Below are positions 1-6,547 of a stretch of DNA of 6,565 nucleotides, one piece after another. The notes under the pieces were generated by a model. It saw nothing but the letters and a program-made list of their open reading frames with translations. It did not search any database and was not told the DNA's origin. The translations under genes were made by a program, and so were the position numbers. Position 1 is the first letter of the stretch. Each line of letters opens with the position of its first letter. This DNA comes from Tannerella sp. (GTDB lineage: Bacteria > Bacteroidota > Bacteroidia > Bacteroidales > Tannerellaceae), in assembly GCA_031260095.1 (NCBI GenBank), contig JAIRKN010000178.1, positions 1 through 6,565 on the forward strand, written 5' to 3'.

Positions 1-400
1 CTGGTCATAAACGACCTCTCCCTGATAGCATAGGCCGGCGAACGGGAAGGGTTGCAATGTCTTGTAAAAGTGGAATCGACACGCTATTTCAAATGCAGCG
101 GCAAGGAAAAAACAGACACTCGCCTGTACATTACCTCTCTTAAAGCGGATGCAAAATTGCTCAATAATGCCGTCCGTTTTCACCGGTCAATAGAAAATTC
201 CCTGCACTGGGTGCTTGACGTAGCCTTTAATGAAAACAACAGTCGGAAAAGAAACGGATTTGCCGTACAAAATTATTCCATTCTCAACCGCATTGCTTTG
301 AATCTGCTTAAAAACGAAAAAAAACCAAAGTCGGTGTCAGGGGAAAACGATTAATAGCCGGAGGGACAATCAATATCTCAGTAAACTCCTAAAAAATTAG
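1..400 (+). pseudogene. Decayed ISAs1-family transposase, C-terminal part
   Basis: This is the 3' end of a DDE transposase gene of the ISAs1 (H-repeat) family; the 5' part lies outside the window. Read in frame 1, the translation has the family's closing blocks: NDLSLI, LVKVESTRYFK, RLYITSLKADA, then IENSLHWVLDVAFNEN and NRIALNLLKNEKK. The Glu of IENSLHW is probably the last acidic catalytic residue. The gene is broken in three places. A TAG stop lies at 31-33. An A appears lost from the A-run at 317-324, after which the +2 frame reads TKVGVRGKRLIAG. A T appears lost before 363, after which the frame reads DNQYLSKLLKN and ends at TAG 398-400. Two family Trp positions have become Arg (CGG at 43-45 and 184-186). 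A reading frame opening at TTG 52 is only the open stretch after the stop and not a gene start. The family assignment is from recalled consensus; the breaks are seen directly. Confidence 0.88.
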
Positions 401-402
401 AA

Positions 403-413
403 GGTCAGCCCTG
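403..413. repeat. Candidate right terminal inverted repeat of the ISAs1-type element
   Basis: Three bases after the reconstructed transposase stop lies GGTCAGCCCTG, which read inward from the outside is CAGGGCTGACC. ISAs1-family elements are recalled to begin with CAGGG-like ends, and the distance to the transposase stop is right for an element end. The matching left end and the target duplication lie outside the window, so the boundary is inferred and not proven. Confidence 0.4.
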
Positions 414-422
414 TCCGCTCCG

Positions 423-443
423 ATAAAACATTTTGTGTTTTAT
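423..443 (+). other. AT-rich hairpin overlapping the next one
   Basis: ATAAAACA (423-430) pairs perfectly with TGTTTTAT (436-443) around a 5-base loop. The stem holds a single G-C pair, so it is weak alone. Its right arm shares bases 439-443 with the left arm of the hairpin at 439-463, so the two cannot form at once. Confidence 0.4.
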
Positions 444-480
444 AAGAAAGCCGCTCTTATAAATATTTTTGGATTTTTTT
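439..480 (+). terminator. Probable rho-independent terminator after the transposase remnant
   Basis: TTTATAAGA (439-447) pairs perfectly over nine bases with TCTTATAAA (455-463) around the 7-base loop AAGCCGC. Two T-runs follow, five T at 466-470 and seven T at 474-480. The T-runs lie on the right-hand side only, so termination would act on + strand transcription arriving from the insertion sequence. The stem is AT-rich and the first T-run starts three bases after the stem, so strength is uncertain. It would insulate the efflux operon from read-through of the element. Confidence 0.5.
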
Positions 481-512
481 ATCTGTCTGTGTGGAATGTT
501 GAAAATTTCATG

Positions 513-520
513 TATATTTG
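513..520 (+). promoter_or_regulatory. Bacteroidota-type -7 promoter box
   Basis: TATATTTG matches the Bacteroides -7 consensus TAnnTTTG exactly, 20 bases before the ATG at 540. No good TTTG -33 element is seen at the expected distance (about 488-494 reads TGTGTGG), so a transcription activator may be needed. A start near 526-528 would leave a leader of only about 12-14 bases. The surrounding 421-540 is about 26% G+C by hand count. The 8-base palindrome TTTGCAAA (517-524) overlaps the box and could be an operator, though it may be chance. Confidence 0.5.
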
Positions 521-539
521 CAAACTAAATGTTTTGTGA

Positions 540-887
540 ATGGTTTGGAAAAGTAAACAGATAATTGCTCAGATTCTGATTGTGATTTTTGCATTCTATT
601 ATGCGAATATCTGCTTCTTTTATCATAGCCATATTATTAATGGCACTACAATTGTCCATTCACATCTCTATAATAAAACCCATACTCAAACAGGTACGCA
701 TGGTGAGAGTGAAATCACATTGATTTCCACTCTGTCTGCATTCCATTCACTTCAGGCAGCCGTATGTTTTAGCGGGTTGGGCATCTTTTTCTTATTTCAG
801 ACGGTTATCCTGCTTTTTTCTGAGAAAAGAATCATCTCAGATCCTGTTGCCTGCATCTCTTTGCGGGCGCCGCCTTCCTCCATTTAA
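540..887 (+). CDS. Small histidine-rich two-helix membrane protein, first in the efflux operon
   Basis: This 115-residue protein has no assigned function that I can name. It has a short Lys-containing N-terminus, a hydrophobic helix at about residues 7-28, a polar loop at about 29-72, and a second helix at about 74-95. The tail ends in SLRAPPSSI. The loop is rich in histidine: H29 and H31 (HSH), H40 and H42 (HSH again, within NGTTIVHSH), H48, H54 and H69. By topology the loop should face the periplasm with both ends in the cytoplasm. I recall similar short proteins with an NGxTIVHSH loop and an SLRAPP tail upstream of metal RND pumps in Bacteroidales, which supports it being real. The HxH pairs suggest metal binding, perhaps as a periplasmic metal collector or sensor for the pump; that is inference. 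The start has a -7 box 20 bases upstream and no Shine-Dalgarno. G+C is about 36% over 541-840, lower than the downstream genes. Confidence 0.8.
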   Translation: MVWKSKQIIAQILIVIFAFYYANICFFYHSHIINGTTIVHSHLYNKTHTQTGTHGESEITLISTLSAFHSLQAAVCFSGLGIFFLFQTVILLFSEKRIISDPVACISLRAPPSSI

Positions 888-1090
888 ACGCATTCGCCGG
901 GAACAGGTCGTAGATCTCTTCCTCACTTTGGCGAACACATTCGTTGGAAACAGGGAGCGAACTCCTACTGCCGGCAGACGTAAATTATCCGGTTGTTTTC
1001 TTATATGAGAGATTCCAGCGGATTTATCGCCAATCCATGAAGCTGTTATTGACAGCATTTTTACATTTTAATCTTTAAAAAAATCATCTA
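888..1090. other. 203-base gap between the small membrane gene and the adaptor gene
   Basis: No convincing gene lies here. The first part (841-1020) is about 51% G+C by hand count, against about 36% in the preceding coding region. The last 50 bases are AT-rich and lead into the adaptor start. A poor promoter candidate is present: TTGACA at 1049-1054 with TAATCTTT at 1069-1076, but neither spacing nor the -7 box is a good match. A 13-codon frame at 1037-1078 (MKLLLTAFLHFNL) is too short to call. The gap may hold a second promoter or an mRNA processing site; the operon may also simply be transcribed through it. Confidence 0.5.
891..954. repeat. Imperfect 17-base direct repeat in the gap
   Basis: Bases 891-907 and 938-954 share 14 of 17 positions (CATTCG, then CC or TT, then GG, G or A, AACAGG), 47 bases apart from start to start. 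All three differences are transitions. It could be a paired binding site for a regulator or the trace of a small duplication. Chance cannot be excluded. Confidence 0.4.
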
Positions 1091-2191
1091 ATGAATAAAA
1101 TATTCATCCGGACGAGCCTGTGTATCTTACTGGTTTCGTGCAAACAAAATACTCCGATACAGGAACATGCGGAGATTCAATACAAAGGGGATACGATTGT
1201 CGTATCCGAAAGTTCACCTGTTCTGAAACAGATCATCACTGAAAAGTCGCGGTTACAGGATTATTCGGCGGAATTTAGAACCGTCGGAACCATTCGGCCC
1301 GTTTCGGGCAAATTAGCGGAGATTACACCTCCGTTTGCAGGACGAATCGTAAAATCATTCGTGCAACTGGGGCAGAAGGTAAGCGCCGGATCTCCGGTCT
1401 TCGAACTGAGTTCTTCGGCGTTTTTCGAGGCGGCAAAGACTTATTTTGCCGCTCAATCGGCCAGTGAACTGGCTCAAAAAAACTACAACCGCCAAAAAGA
1501 ATTGGCAGCCCACGGCGTTGCTTCCCGGAAAGACCTGGAACAAGCCCAAAGCGAGGCGCATATTGCCAGTCAGGAACTTGAGCAGGCAAAAGCCACCCTG
1601 CACATCTTCAATATAGACACGTCCTCGTTTCAAATGGGACAACCGCTGAAAGTCGTTTCACCCATTTCGGGCGAGGTGGTCAAACACCATATCACCATCG
1701 GAAGCTATGCAAAGGAAGATGACGGCCCCTTGGCGGTGATTGCCGACCTGTCGTGTGTCTGGGTTGCCGCGCTTGTGAAGGAAAAATATCTCGGAGCTAT
1801 CCAACAGGGCGACCGCGTAGAAGTATTCACCGATGCACATCCCGACAAAATCATCCGGGGTACGATTTATTATATCGGGGAGATACTGGACGAGGAAACC
1901 CGTTCGCTTGAAGTGATCGTCGAGTGCGATAATAGCGAAAGAGAGTTGAAGCCCGGCATGTTCTGTGAGATTCATTTTCTAAGCGCCCCTGCAAAGGCGA
2001 TTATCCTGCCGTCGACGGCCATTATGCAGGAGCCGGAGCACGATTATGTTTTGATTGAAGCATCAAAAGGCAGGTATATTCGCCGCAGGGTAGAAACCGA
2101 AACTATCCATACGGACGATGTGCGTATTATCAGCGGGATAGTCGAAGGCGAAGAGGTGGTAATCAAGGGTGGGATCTTTCTAAACATGTAG
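1091..2191 (+). CDS. Periplasmic adaptor (membrane fusion) lipoprotein of the metal efflux pump, CzcB-like
   Basis: This protein bridges the inner-membrane RND pump and the outer-membrane channel. At 366 residues it is on the short side for a CzcB/CusB-type adaptor. The N-terminus is a lipoprotein signal: a hydrophobic stretch then LVSC, with Cys17 as the predicted lipidated residue. A barrel-sandwich (lipoyl-like) half at about 55-105 includes ITPPFAGRIV and GQKVSAGSPVFEL. A helical hairpin follows at about 108-176, rich in Ala, Gln and Glu. The second lipoyl half lies at about 186-206 (VVSPISGEVV), then a beta-barrel at about 215-298 (ELKPGMFCEI) and a membrane-proximal domain to the end (ILPSTAIM, GIVEGEEVVIKGG). 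No N-terminal metal-binding extension and no Met- or His-rich metal-loading segment is seen, although His199-His200 are adjacent. The ATG at 1091 gives a complete signal peptide; there is no Shine-Dalgarno. The pump gene starts 4 bases after the stop. Confidence 0.93.
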   Translation: MNKIFIRTSLCILLVSCKQNTPIQEHAEIQYKGDTIVVSESSPVLKQIITEKSRLQDYSAEFRTVGTIRPVSGKLAEITPPFAGRIVKSFVQLGQKVSAGSPVFELSSSAFFEAAKTYFAAQSASELAQKNYNRQKELAAHGVASRKDLEQAQSEAHIASQELEQAKATLHIFNIDTSSFQMGQPLKVVSPISGEVVKHHITIGSYAKEDDGPLAVIADLSCVWVAALVKEKYLGAIQQGDRVEVFTDAHPDKIIRGTIYYIGEILDEETRSLEVIVECDNSERELKPGMFCEIHFLSAPAKAIILPSTAIMQEPEHDYVLIEASKGRYIRRRVETETIHTDDVRIISGIVEGEEVVIKGGIFLNM

Positions 2192-2195
2192 ACTT

Positions 2196-5100
2196 ATGGA
2201 AAAATTGATGAACACCCTGATTCATCGTCGCTGGTTGATGCTGACGATATTTGTACTGCTGTCGGGTATTGGGACCTACGCTTGGCGGCAACTTGCCATT
2301 GACGCTTATCCCGATATTGCCGACGTTTCCGTTGGCGTTGCGACACAAGTGCCCGGACTTGCGGTGGCGGAGATAGAGCAACAGATCACCGTCCCGCTTG
2401 AGCGGGAACTCAACGGGATCCCCGGCCTGGAAGTCATGCGGAGCAAAAACTTCTTCGGGATCTCTAAAATCACACTTGTCTTTGAAGATGGAACAGACGA
2501 CTACTGGGCCAGGCAACGGGTGCTGGAACGGATCAATGACATTGATCTGCCTTTCGACGCCAAGCCCGGACTTGATCCGCCGACTTCGCCCACAGGCGAA
2601 ATCTACCGGTATGTTGTTACGGGCGACAAAAGCCTGCGGGAACTGACGGAACTTAACCACTGGGTGATCATTCCCCGCCTGCGACAGATCCACGGCATTG
2701 CCGACGTATCGAACTTCGGCGGTATCACCACGCAGTTTCAAATAGAAATCAACCCTGACAAATTGGCCAAATATAATCTTTCGCTTGGTGAAATTACCGA
2801 ATCTATTGAGCGTAATAACTCAAATGCAGGAGGTAGCACGCTTATCCGCGGAGATCTGAGCTACGTGGTGCGCGGAGTAGGACTTGTGCGCGATTTGCAG
2901 GACCTTGGTAATATCGTCGTAAAGACCGTTGGCGGAGCGCCCGTTTATATAAAGGATCTGGGTGAACTGAAATATGGCAATCTTGAACGCAAAGGCATCA
3001 TGGGCTATGTAGATAAAGAATTGGATTATGAGGATGGCGTTCAGGGCATGGTACAGATGTTGCGTTATGAGAATCCCTCAAGGGTACTTGAAAAAATAAA
3101 TCAGGCGGTCGACGATCTGAATGACAACATCCTGCCGAAAGGCATAAAAATCCATACGTTTTATGACCGTACCGAATTAGTTGATGCTACATTAAACACC
3201 ATTTCACATACGCTCTCATTTGGGATCCTGTTAGTAATCGGAGTATTGATTATATTCCTCGGAAGTCCGAAGGGGGCGTTACTGGCCACTATTACGATCC
3301 CCGTTTCGCTGCTGATCGCCTTCATCCTGATGTGGCTGACGGATATTCCGGCCAATCTGCTTTCTTTGGGAGCCATTGACTTCGGCATTATCGTAGACGG
3401 TACGATCGTAATGATGGAAACGATTCTTAAAAAACGGGAGGATGATCCCGACAGACCTTTGGAAAAAACAAGTATTGCCAAACGCGCCGCCGAAGTAGCG
3501 AAACCGATCTTCTTTGCGACACTGATCATCATCATTGCCTATCTGCCGTTGTTTGCATTCGACAGGGTTGAGAAAAAACTCTTTACTCCCATGGCCTTTA
3601 CATTGAGTTTTGCATTGCTGGGCGCACTGGCATCGGCGCTGATCCTGATTCCCGGCCTGGCATTTGCGGTATATAAAAAGCCTCAGAAGGTCTATCATAA
3701 CCGTTGGCTCAAACGCCTGACGGAAATGTACAAAAGTCAGATAACAAAACTTATCGCCGCTCCCAAAAAGATGATTGCTCCCCTCGTTGCCATTCTGGTT
3801 GCGGTCGTCGGACTTTCGATATTCGTCGGGAAAGACTTCCTACCTTCTCTCGACGAAGGAAGTATCTGGCTTCAGGTGCAGCTTCCTCCCGGCATGTCGC
3901 TCGAAAAGTCCTCCGAAATGGCCACCACACTCCGGGATCAACTTAAAAACTTCAATGAAGTGACGTATGTGATGACCCAGACGGGGCGTGACGATGAAGG
4001 CGTATGTCCGTTCTCATTCTCGCATATCGAGGTAATGATCGGCTTGAAACCATATAAAACATGGAAGAGCGGGCGGAGAAAATCAGATCTGATAGCCGAC
4101 ATGGCCGCCCTGCTCGAAACCATGCCCGGCTATGGCTTCGGTTTTTCGCAACCCATTATTGATATGGTAATGGATCAGATTGCAGGAGCGCACAGTGACC
4201 TGGCCTTGAAAATTTACGGCGAAGATATGACCGAAAGCCGCCGTATTGCCGAAGAGGTGAAAACTATTGTCGGAGGAGTACCGGGCGCTGCCGACGTTGG
4301 TATCATGGAGGAACCTTTCCTGCCGCAGCTTCAGATTGTGGCCGACCGCGACAAGATTGCCCAATACGGGTTGAACGTGGCCGATGTAGCCGAATTGATT
4401 GAAGTCGCCATTGGCGGCAAAGCGGTTTCGCAGGTATTTATCGGCAGCAGGGTCTATGATGTGATTTGCCGTTACAACGATATATCACGCGATACACCCG
4501 AAAAAATCGGGGCCTTGATGCTTACTTCGGGGTCGGGCGCGATGATCCCCCTCTCGACCGTAGCGCAGATCAAGACGACAACGGGAGCCAGTATGATCTC
4601 CCGTGAAATGAACCAGCGTTTTGTGACCGTACGTATGAATCTGCGGGGACGCGACCTAAGCTCATTCGTCAGAGAAGCCGAATCAAGGATAGAAAAGCAG
4701 ATAAAATACGACCCCTCTCAATTCCGGTTTCACTGGGCCGGACAGTTAGAAAACCAGCGCCGGGCGTTTGGACGTTTGGCCGTAGTGATGCCCATAACGT
4801 TGGCAGTGATGTTTCTGCTGCTATTCTTCACTTTCGGAAAATTCCGCCAGGCAGGATTGTTGATCGGGATGTTGCCATTGGCCGTATTCGGCGGTATGCT
4901 GGTACTGGTCGTGCGCGGGATGACTCTCAACGTATCGTCGGCAGTGGGATTCATTGCACTCTTCGGAGTCTTCATCCAAAACGGCGTTTTAATGATTTCA
5001 CATATCAACAACCTGCGTAAACAGGGTACGGAGTTGAAAGAAGCCGTTATATCCGGAGCGTCCCACCGTCTGCGTCCTGTGATGATGACCGCTACGGTGG

Positions 5101-5267
5101 CGATCCTGGGATTACTTCCTGCTTCGATTTCCACCGGCATCGGCTCCGATGTGCAGCGTCCGTTGGCAACCGTTATTGTTTACGGGCTATTATGCGGAAC
5201 GATTTTCACACTCTATGTGCTACCTGCGTTTTATTATGTACTGGAAAAAAGAAACCTGAATAAATGA
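2196..5267 (+). CDS. czcA: CzcA-type heavy-metal RND efflux pump
   Basis: This is the inner-membrane proton/metal antiporter of the tripartite complex, at 1023 residues close to the usual 1020-1060. It has the RND plan: a first helix at about 12-30, a large periplasmic domain (AEIEQQITVPLERELNG, VFEDGTDDYWARQ), helices from about 338 to 495, a helix near 528-545, a second periplasmic domain, and the last helices from about 862. The fourth helix reads DFGIIVDGTIVMMET with D395, D401 and E408. This spacing is the same as D402, D408 and E415 of the Cupriavidus CzcA and marks divalent-cation pumps; copper/silver pumps lack the first Asp here. The usual Asn after the Glu is Thr409. SQPIIDMVMDQIAG, then SDLALKIYGED at about 667-677, matches the CzcA porter region. 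Cys604 and the nearby Met657, Met659 and His666 could affect metal choice. The start is ATG 2196, with ATG 2208 as an alternative. The stop overlaps the channel gene by 4 bases. Zn, Co, Cd or Ni is likely; the exact metal is not shown. Confidence 0.96.
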   Translation: MEKLMNTLIHRRWLMLTIFVLLSGIGTYAWRQLAIDAYPDIADVSVGVATQVPGLAVAEIEQQITVPLERELNGIPGLEVMRSKNFFGISKITLVFEDGTDDYWARQRVLERINDIDLPFDAKPGLDPPTSPTGEIYRYVVTGDKSLRELTELNHWVIIPRLRQIHGIADVSNFGGITTQFQIEINPDKLAKYNLSLGEITESIERNNSNAGGSTLIRGDLSYVVRGVGLVRDLQDLGNIVVKTVGGAPVYIKDLGELKYGNLERKGIMGYVDKELDYEDGVQGMVQMLRYENPSRVLEKINQAVDDLNDNILPKGIKIHTFYDRTELVDATLNTISHTLSFGILLVIGVLIIFLGSPKGALLATITIPVSLLIAFILMWLTDIPANLLSLGAIDFGIIVDGTIVMMETILKKREDDPDRPLEKTSIAKRAAEVAKPIFFATLIIIIAYLPLFAFDRVEKKLFTPMAFTLSFALLGALASALILIPGLAFAVYKKPQKVYHNRWLKRLTEMYKSQITKLIAAPKKMIAPLVAILVAVVGLSIFVGKDFLPSLDEGSIWLQVQLPPGMSLEKSSEMATTLRDQLKNFNEVTYVMTQTGRDDEGVCPFSFSHIEVMIGLKPYKTWKSGRRKSDLIADMAALLETMPGYGFGFSQPIIDMVMDQIAGAHSDLALKIYGEDMTESRRIAEEVKTIVGGVPGAADVGIMEEPFLPQLQIVADRDKIAQYGLNVADVAELIEVAIGGKAVSQVFIGSRVYDVICRYNDISRDTPEKIGALMLTSGSGAMIPLSTVAQIKTTTGASMISREMNQRFVTVRMNLRGRDLSSFVREAESRIEKQIKYDPSQFRFHWAGQLENQRRAFGRLAVVMPITLAVMFLLLFFTFGKFRQAGLLIGMLPLAVFGGMLVLVVRGMTLNVSSAVGFIALFGVFIQNGVLMISHINNLRKQGTELKEAVISGASHRLRPVMMTATVAILGLLPASISTGIGSDVQRPLATVIVYGLLCGTIFTLYVLPAFYYVLEKRNLNK
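5264..5267 (+). promoter_or_regulatory. ATGA stop-start overlap, likely translational coupling
   Basis: The pump's stop TGA (5265-5267) overlaps the first possible channel start ATG (5264-5266). ATG also occurs at 5267 and 5276 in the same frame, so ribosomes ending the pump gene have three nearby starts. No Shine-Dalgarno is present, which fits re-initiation by terminating ribosomes. It would keep pump and channel made in proportion. Confidence 0.55.
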
Positions 5268-6547
5268 TGACTTGTATGAGATCTATAAAATATATTTTGA
5301 CATTATCTTTCTGTGCTGTGAGCTTTATGGCCCATACACAAAAGACACAAATATTGACGTTTGAAGAGTATCTGAAGAATGTCAGGAATTTCAATATTGA
5401 CTATTTAGCGGAAAAGTACAACGTAGACATTGCCGACGCTTATGTAAAAGCCGCCAAAGTATTCCCCGATCCCGAATTGTCGGTAAGTTATGCCAACAAT
5501 CAAAACTGGGACGTGCGAATGGGATATGGCGTAGAGGCCGAATTAAGTTATACGCTGGAACTGGGACGTAAGCGCAAAGCACGGGTACGGATCGCGCAAA
5601 GTGAAAAAGAAATGACCGCCGCCCTGCTGGAGGATTATTTCCGCAACTTACGGGCCGATGCAACCCTTGCCTATTTAGCGGCACTGAAACAGAAACGACT
5701 GTACGAAATACAAAAGGAATCATATCAACAGATGTTCTTATTAGCGCAGGCCGATAGCATACGTCTTCACCTGGGCGCTATTATGGAAGTAGATGCACGA
5801 CAATCGAAACTGGAAGCCGCGGCTATGCTGAACGAACTACATGCGGGCGAAGGAGAGTTACAGGAAATCCTGGTTCAACTGTTATTATTCCAGGGTGATA
5901 AAAACATGGAATTACCCGATTCGATTACAGGCAGATTAAAATACCTGAAACGTACATTCGATCTGCCGCTACTGGTGACAACGGCACAGAATAATCGCGC
6001 CGACTTGCAGGCCGCACTGAAATCCGGAGAAGTATCGCAAAACAACCTGCGACTGACCAAAGCCAACCGGGCCATTGACCTGGGCCTCAATCTTGGAGGC
6101 GGCTATTCCTCAATCGTACGGAATGAGATCGCGCCTGCTCCGGAATTTTGGGGCGTCACTGCCGGAGTCAGTATCCCTTTGAGGTTTTCAAATGCAAACA
6201 AGGGCGCTTTGCGGGCTGCTCAATTGAGTGTCGCACAAAGTGAAAAACAATATGAAGCCATTGAGTTACAAATCTGCTCGGAAATCGTGCAGGCTTACAA
6301 CAAATACATCATCACATGCCGCAGGGTAGAGCATTTCGATACCGGGCTTCTGCAGGAAGCGGAAGCGATTTTCCAAAAAAAGGTATACAGCTACGAGCGG
6401 GGTGAAACCAGTATACTCGAAGCGCTCAATGCCCAACGCACCTATAACGATATACAGGTAAGTTATAATGAAACACTTTACGAATGTGCCGCCGCTTTGG
6501 TCGAGTTGGAACGGGCATGTGGAATATGGGATATTGAAATAGATTAA
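5264..6547 (+). CDS. TolC-family outer-membrane channel of the metal efflux pump
   Basis: This is the outer-membrane exit duct (CzcC/CusC class) for the adaptor and pump just upstream. A signal peptide comes first, most clearly MRSIKYILTLSFCAVSFMAHT, with cleavage expected around residues 23-27. No lipobox is seen, so it is probably not a lipoprotein, unlike CusC. Two outer-membrane-efflux repeats follow, at about 30-215 and 235-420, each with long Ala-, Glu- and Gln-rich helices (LELGRKRKARVRIAQSEKE; LRAAQLSVAQSEKQYEA) and a short beta part (LNLGGGYSS; GVSIPLRF). The conserved end region ERGETSILEALNAQRTYND lies near 380-400. Length (427) is normal for the family. ATG 5264 overlaps the pump's TGA as ATGA, suggesting translational coupling. 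ATG 5276 gives the most typical signal peptide and may be the true start, in which case the genes do not overlap. Confidence 0.93.
   Translation: MMTCMRSIKYILTLSFCAVSFMAHTQKTQILTFEEYLKNVRNFNIDYLAEKYNVDIADAYVKAAKVFPDPELSVSYANNQNWDVRMGYGVEAELSYTLELGRKRKARVRIAQSEKEMTAALLEDYFRNLRADATLAYLAALKQKRLYEIQKESYQQMFLLAQADSIRLHLGAIMEVDARQSKLEAAAMLNELHAGEGELQEILVQLLLFQGDKNMELPDSITGRLKYLKRTFDLPLLVTTAQNNRADLQAALKSGEVSQNNLRLTKANRAIDLGLNLGGGYSSIVRNEIAPAPEFWGVTAGVSIPLRFSNANKGALRAAQLSVAQSEKQYEAIELQICSEIVQAYNKYIITCRRVEHFDTGLLQEAEAIFQKKVYSYERGETSILEALNAQRTYNDIQVSYNETLYECAAALVELERACGIWDIEID

Noticed and set aside
52..354. A 100-residue frame opening at TTG 52
   Set aside because: It is the middle of the broken transposase. 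The frame opens only because a TAG stop lies just upstream, and it ends early because of a frameshift.
837..1058. 73-residue frame on the - strand across the end of the small gene and the gap
   Set aside because: No recognisable domain, Arg-rich composition typical of an antisense reading, and it overlaps the tail of the better-supported + strand gene.
1049..1076. TTGACA plus an AT-rich box as a sigma-70-like promoter
   Set aside because: Spacing and -7 match are poor for a Bacteroidota promoter. It is kept only as a remark under the gap.
1037..1078. 13-codon frame MKLLLTAFLHFNL before the adaptor gene
   Set aside because: Too short to judge, no ribosome-binding signal, and no sign of a metal-responsive leader peptide such as Cys or His runs.
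2163..2741. 192-residue frame on the - strand inside the pump gene
   Set aside because: It is the antisense of a strongly conserved RND coding region; its sequence has no family features.
4730..5140. 136-residue frame on the - strand inside the pump gene
   Set aside because: Antisense shadow of the last transmembrane block of the pump.
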